The translations under genes were made by a program, and so were the position numbers. Below are positions 59,107 through 64,000 of a stretch of DNA of 64,000 nucleotides, one piece after another. Origin of the DNA: Mesodorylaimus sp. YZB2_4 (taxonomy: Eukaryota; Nematoda; Enoplea; Dorylaimida; Dorylaimidae); NCBI GenBank assembly GCA_030248295.1, contig JASANH010000938.1, positions 496,001-560,000 of the forward strand, written 5' to 3'. How positions within the stretch are numbered: the stretch's first letter is position 1; every line of letters starts with the position of its first letter. A model generated the notes under the pieces. It did no database searches and had not been told where the DNA came from. It saw only the letters and a list, made by a program, of their open reading frames with translations.

Positions 59107-60140
59107 TTTGATGTCTACATACTTGTGAGTCCAGTGCCCATGTCTTGTCATTCCCTGCCTTTGTTTGAATTCTGTGGCCGACATTGTGCAATGAGTGCGA
59201 CAGTAAAGTAACTAAGCTGGCTGTTGTTCCTCACTGGAAAGTGCCTCTGGAATTCTAAAAAGCTGGCAAAGCATCAGTGCCAGCTACATTCGGAATTACA
59301 GAAGATGTTTCTCCGACCGTCTTCGATTTGGTTTGCCATCGTTCGCTCGTTGCGCATCACTCGCAGTTTTGAAGACTGCGTATCTACGCGCTTTTGGGAT
59401 ATGGTGTGTACGTAGGTCCATCAACCACGCTTGACCTATCAATCACTCTTGCGTGGGTGCAAGACCAGAAGAACTTGTTGTATACATGCTGGTATCATGA
59501 CATGCAGTGCAGAATATGTTTTGCTTAGGTCTCCGTTTCCGATGCGCAATACCGGAAACGTGTGGCCAGTGTAGGTGCTTGCACCGTCCTCAACACCGGT
59601 CACGTTTCCGCATTGAGACGAGTTGTCTTGCCTTGCTAACTAATTCGTCGCTTCGCTCCGACCTGTTTGAAGATCGAAGTAAGACTGCCATTCGTCATCC
59701 TACGTCAAACAAGAGCCCACAGTTTGGATAACGGTAATGAAATCGCCCACGCCAAGCCGAGTGTGCCTACCCAATGGAGACCAGTAGTGGCGTCTTCGTA
59801 ACAGTTTTCGGCCCCGTCGTATAAGTTTTCAAACAGTCCATGATGGGTGCGTAGAAAGAGAAGAAAGAACTGACTGTTTTGGAAACTGGTTCGTGCACAT
59901 TTTCCACCATCTTACCCTTCTTTATCTAAGGCAGTAATCAAAGTCTGCGCACTCTTCGTTACCCAACTCGGCCCCCAATCCCGTGCGAACGAATCGAATT
60001 TTGGGAGCGGGCAGCACACGACTATCTCGGAGGGACTGCCTTGCTTTTACTTGTTTGACCTCTCTGAGCTATTTCTTGTCACGGCCAGGGATCGGCTAAT
60101 TGGAACGTTTTCTGATTGACGGGTATCCGAACTTGACAAT
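59107..60140. other. Intergenic
   Basis: 3' UTR of the YxxPhi protein gene and the promoter of the next gene. No coding exon supported. Confidence 0.5.
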
Positions 60141-61843
60141 ATGATGGCTGCGCATTTGGTTTGGCTCGCTATCCTTCTCTCGTCGTGTTACGCCAGAGAC
60201 AGTACGTGAACTGATATGCTGATGAGGGAGTGAGTTCCTAGGCTCCCAAGGCGGGATGGTGGATTTGGCAGTAGGTGACTCAGCCATCGTTCGTAGAGCA
60301 AGAAAGTAGGTGGTCCAGGTAGGACCACTCTGTCATTCTGTGTCTCTTACGTCATTGCGCCAAAAATGTTTTGACTCTTTTCTGGCACGTGTTTATCACT
60401 TTCAGTTCCAGCTCGTTTGGACATTTGTAACAGAGTGCCCTCCTGGAAATTGTGCCCGCAACAGGGCACTGAAAGTGCAGGACAAAACTTACCTCCTCGA
60501 CCCACTCCTCCACCGCCACCCCAAGCACCTCCTAGCGGCAACAAGGAAAGCTACTGCCAACAATACGAACCCCACTATACGTAAGTCCTGGCCCATGGTT
60601 CACCAGAGCTGGTAACTCGGGCATTACTTTTAGGTTTTACTGCACCGGAAGTGGCAACAGCAATCCAGAAGCCACCCAGTTTTGTCAAGCCTACACTGTT
60701 TCTTGCAATGTATCACAAACTCCAGGAGCTGCCAACATTAGTCCGGAACAAATCGCCGCTCTTTGTCAACAGTATCAGACGCAGGCGCAGACATTCTGCA
60801 GGGGCAATGAACAAGGCCAAGTCAAACAGTTGTGCGACCAGTATCGACAGTACTGTACCAACCCACCCGCTCAAGCTGCTCCCATTCCACCACCGGCACC
60901 ACTGGAAGATAAAATCCAATATTGTGGGCAGTACCAGAACTATTTCCAATACTACTGCGTTTCCAATCCGCAACAGGCCCAGCAGAATGCCCAGGTCGGC
61001 CAGTTCTGCTATTCATATCGAGACACGTGCGCCAATCTGCCTGCTAACTCTTTGGCTGCTTACGCCAACGCCAACAACAGCGCCCAGGCTCGGTACATCT
61101 GCACTCAGTACAGTACCATGGCTGACGCTTATTGTCCTGGTGAGTGCGGTCTCAGTGCAGCGCTTGTCTAATAATAAGAGGCCAATGGTTAGGTGACAGT
61201 GCCATGAAAATAGTCTACCCTCAGTAGCCTCAGTCACTGCGATAATGAGTTCCAGCTCTCACCCTTCAGGATACGAAACTGTGGAATTAAGGCAGTACTG
61301 CAACGAGTACCGTGTCTACTGTCGTGGCCAGAAACCGTTTCCAATCATCGATGGCAATGTTGGAGTGAACACGAGGAACTGGGGTGTGGCTGGAATCCCG
61401 TTCTACCCGTTCAACCCTGTAAGACATCTCCTAGCTACATCATCCAGAGTCGAACCCCAGCGTTTCCGTTTCAGCAAGGAGCCATCGCTGGTGGGCGGAG
61501 AACGGATGTCGGTTTCGGGGACTGGGGAGCATCGGTGACGAACAGAAGGGGAGTCACAGATTTCTGGGATCGGCAGGACAAGGTCTTAGCCAACTGGCAG
61601 CAAGGACAGTACGGAGGAGGCCGCAGCTGGAACGTGCCTCTGGTCGGTGTGGGCGGTTACCGAAGAACTGGAGTCAGTTTAGGCGGGCTTGCAAATCTGG
61701 CCGACTACCCCTCGTTATTCTCTGGCGGGGTACCTTTGCCCGGACCCGGCTTGGCTGGTATAAGTGGCTTGGCGGGCCAACCGAATCCGTTAGCTTTTGG
61801 GAATGGTCTGGGAACGCTGGGCGGTGGTGGTGTGCTGGGATAG
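60141..61843 (+). CDS. Secreted Cys/Tyr-repeat protein with Gly-rich C-terminus, 419 aa
   Basis: Five exons (60141-60201, 60406-60580, 60634-61139, 61270-61418, 61475-61843) join in phase to 1260 bases. The signal peptide is MMAAHLVWLAILLSSCYA. A Pro-rich stretch (PPRPTPPPPPQAPP) follows. The middle is a run of about eight units of the form C-x2-Y-x(2-7)-C, for example CQQYQTQAQTFC, CDQYRQYC, CGQYQNYFQYYC, CTQYSTMADAYC and CNEYRVYC. The last 150 residues are rich in Gly, Trp and Arg (GGGRSWN, LGGLANLADYPSLF, GTLGGGGVLG). The paired Cys and dense Tyr suggest a disulfide- and dityrosine-crosslinked matrix or cuticle protein. This role is inferred; I do not recognise a named family. Confidence 0.85.
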
Positions 61844-62848
61844 AGCCCGTGTGTGGTACCGTCGATTCATACTACGTCATTCGGGGTCCGAGTCGTTTTA
61901 TCACGCTTTGTCATGATTTTTACGTGGCAAGTCTCGGTCATTCTAGTATTGTACATATAAATCTATATACTCTGTCCATCTCAAGTGGTCACAATGTAAA
62001 AAAGGATGTGCCCCGTATTACATGGGCAAGTACAGTTTATGAAGGAGGCTCAGTTGTAGATGGGCAGTGTGTGTGGCGATGTGTTATGGTGTCTTCGACT
62101 AAAGATTCCTTTATGCTTAGTTATTTGGACGGAAACTAGTTTACACTCGTCCCCGAGGGCAATTCTGAAACGGATTTGCGCAAGGTGCACAAAAGTGTCA
62201 ACCCATTCCATGTTCGCAAGCGATTTGACTGGGAAAACTGAAATTGGAAAGTTCGAATGGCGCCTGCCTAACATGGGGACGGATAGGAAGATAAAGTTCG
62301 TTTATTCCAGACGCCCCTAGCTGTTTTCGCCGCCTTATAACCAGCCCGAGGAATGCGAGTTCGAATGTTTTTCGAAAATTAAACTCATTTTTCATCAAAA
62401 TGTGAATGAGAGGTGAACTTTTTAGGGTTGTCGTTTCAAGGAGTGTCAGCGGGTCCCTTTGAGTCAATTTTGGATATTTTGAGATTGCATTACAACGGCA
62501 GGCACAACCTCATGTCTAGTGTATACGACCAAAAAAAGAGCCACTCACAGCGCATATAATGGCTATGTTTGACACAACACAGCATCTTGACGATTGAGTG
62601 CGCAATACGTGCTTGTCAAGAGTAAATTACCAATCAATCAACACCACTCCCACGCTGAACACGCGCCAAAAATCATGACCACTGCATTCATATTCGCGCT
62701 CTCATTTTTCATTTTTCAAATTCGCGCTCTTTTAGTGTTCGCAGCTAAGTACCTAACTGCCATCATGCAAATATAAAGACCATAATCGTGAATAAATTTT
62801 TCGCATTCTCTCTCTTTTTCGTCACATAGGAATCAAATTTTGCAAGAA
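61844..62848. other. Intergenic
   Basis: 3' UTR and spacer. GCGCTCTTTT motifs at 62695-62735 echo the cluster near 37.9 kb. No gene supported. Confidence 0.5.
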
Positions 62849-63114
62849 ATGAACTCTATACGATTTTTATTACGTCATCGACTCATTTACGATAAAGTAT
62901 GCGTTATTTCGCGACGATCATTTGCAGGTAAGCCTGAGCAAATTATTTTGATGTTCAGCGAAAGAGAACCAAAGTTCTATTTTTGTAGCACCAAAAGCAG
63001 GAGCAGCTGCGCCCTTGAAAGTCATGCCGACCCAGGCCACTGAGGATCAGTCCTATATCGACATGGATACGGAGAAACTGACAAAGTTTTGCTGTTGCAA
63101 TTATTTGAAAGACG
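62849..63114 (+). CDS. mrpl-54: Mitochondrial ribosomal protein L54, 5' part only
   Basis: Exon 1 (62849-62927) encodes a basic, amphipathic presequence (MNSIRFLLRHRLIYDK, RRSFA) typical of mitochondrial import. Exon 2 (62989-63114) joins in phase 1 and reads VMPTQATEDQSYIDMDTEKL, then KFCCCNYLKDG. Animal mL54 proteins have this order: a Lys-rich start, then a short T/L-K segment before the conserved ...DG..PPLKPDSEYP block. That block is not found before 64000, so the next exon is probably outside the window. Identification rests on a short region. Confidence 0.6.
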
Positions 63115-64000
63115 GTAAGACGCGTTCGTCTTGCTTGTTCTTGATAAACAGTCATTGAGAAGATGGCTTGTCGGCTCACCAGTATACTATCTAGATTGAT
63201 CAGTGAAAATGTCTTAGCCGCGTTGCCGGCCTTCCAAAGCGCCAAAGCTCCTTCGATTTCTAGAAACCGTACAATTCAATTGTCCGGGTTGTTCACTTCC
63301 TAGGACTACCTATCTACTGTAGAAACACGACACGAACCAGAAGGTATAAGAATCCCCAGGGATGAATATGCGGTTGAGAGATATATGGATGGTGAGATAT
63401 GAGATGTACTGTAGGCCTATGGGTCTCATTCAAGGCGCTGAGAATGTTGAGGAACCAAAACCAAGCTAGCGAGAGAATTTGTGTTTGGTCAGAAAGTTTT
63501 CCTCAGAAGGACCCCAAATATTGTAGTTTTGATGTCCAAAACCAAGCAAGGCCTAATTACATTTCAAGTTAGCAGTGGATGGGCACAATGGCAGCAAAAT
63601 ATTTTTGTGCTACTGTTTTTTCTAATTCCTAAGTCTCAAACACTGTCAGAGAAACCCAAAGTGCATCTTTAGGAATTCTTGTATCTTGTGGTTCCTGTGT
63701 CTAAATAAGAACAGAAGATTTGAAATTGAAATGATTTCCGTGACGACTCGCAGCGGCCTGTTTTGCGGAACATACAACTGTAACAACAGCCGATTTCGAT
63801 AGATGTCTGCATTTTAGCGTTGAAACAAAAAGGTAACCCCAAGTAATATGAGCCTCACTGGTTGTACCATGAAATTGTTCTCGTGACTCTTCGTGCTGTG
63901 TCAGTGCCTGGAGCAAGATTTAACCAAGATGCTCCTAAGTCTTGCGCCCAAGTTATAGTACAATATAGTGCCGTGCCACTGCCTAACTCGATATTGTTGA
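63115..64000 (+). other. Probable intron of the mrpl-54-like gene
   Basis: Begins at a GTAAGA donor. No continuing exon in the required phase is recognisable before the window ends. Confidence 0.35.

Noticed and set aside
1-64000. Bacterial-style operons, ribosome binding sites, CRISPR arrays or prophage
   Set aside because: The gene structures are spliced and eukaryotic; no spaced direct-repeat array is present.

Overview
The window is eukaryotic DNA, almost certainly from a nematode. The best taxonomic evidence is a cuticle collagen with the nematode-specific N-terminal domain (39042..40115, minus). An NHR-23/ROR-type nuclear receptor whose zinc-finger region reads like the nematode orthologue, and many introns of about 50-110 bases, agree with this. 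Genes are split by GT-AG introns, so the models below were built by joining exons with matching phase. Nothing in the window fixes the genus.

Layout, left to right. 1-4358 (minus) is most of a CC2D2A/MKS-6 ciliary transition-zone gene that runs off the left edge. 5236-5560 is a possible small two-exon gene. 7503-13665 (plus) is a complete nhr-23/ROR gene in nine exons. 16051-16605 is a one-exon Jun-like bZIP gene whose flanks are copied near 26 kb. 18351-22962 (minus) is a 20-exon M1 aminopeptidase. 24518-25612 (minus) is a 5'-truncated, apparently decaying copy of the dynein-2 intermediate chain DYNC2I2/WDR34. 26567-28058 (plus) holds two small genes of unknown function, one a single-pass membrane protein. 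30481-35797 (plus) holds two tandem secreted proteins with an unusual order: PLAT-like domain, VWC domain, trypsin fold without its catalytic triad. The 3' end of the second is duplicated downstream. 36.4-39 kb is repeat-rich. The collagen follows at 39-40.1 kb. 40.2-55.8 kb is gene-poor; it has dispersed repeats, a SERTA-like gene, a partial copy of that gene, two related small secreted-type ORFs and a stretch of broken coding sequence. 55804-59106 is a head-to-head pair: a divergent PP1-type phosphatase (minus) and a membrane protein with eight regularly spaced YxxPhi motifs (plus). 60141-61843 is a secreted protein built from Cys/Tyr repeats. The window ends inside a mitochondrial ribosomal protein L54 gene.

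These are independent eukaryotic genes, not an operon. Common themes are cilia (CC2D2A, DYNC2I2), cuticle and moulting (nhr-23, collagen, possibly the Cys/Tyr protein) and secreted or surface proteins. The most novel items are the PLAT-VWC-pseudoprotease pair, the YxxPhi-repeat membrane protein sharing a promoter with PP1, and the rearrangement joining a bZIP-flank duplication to a broken DYNC2I2 copy. All family names are from reading the translations; no database search was run.
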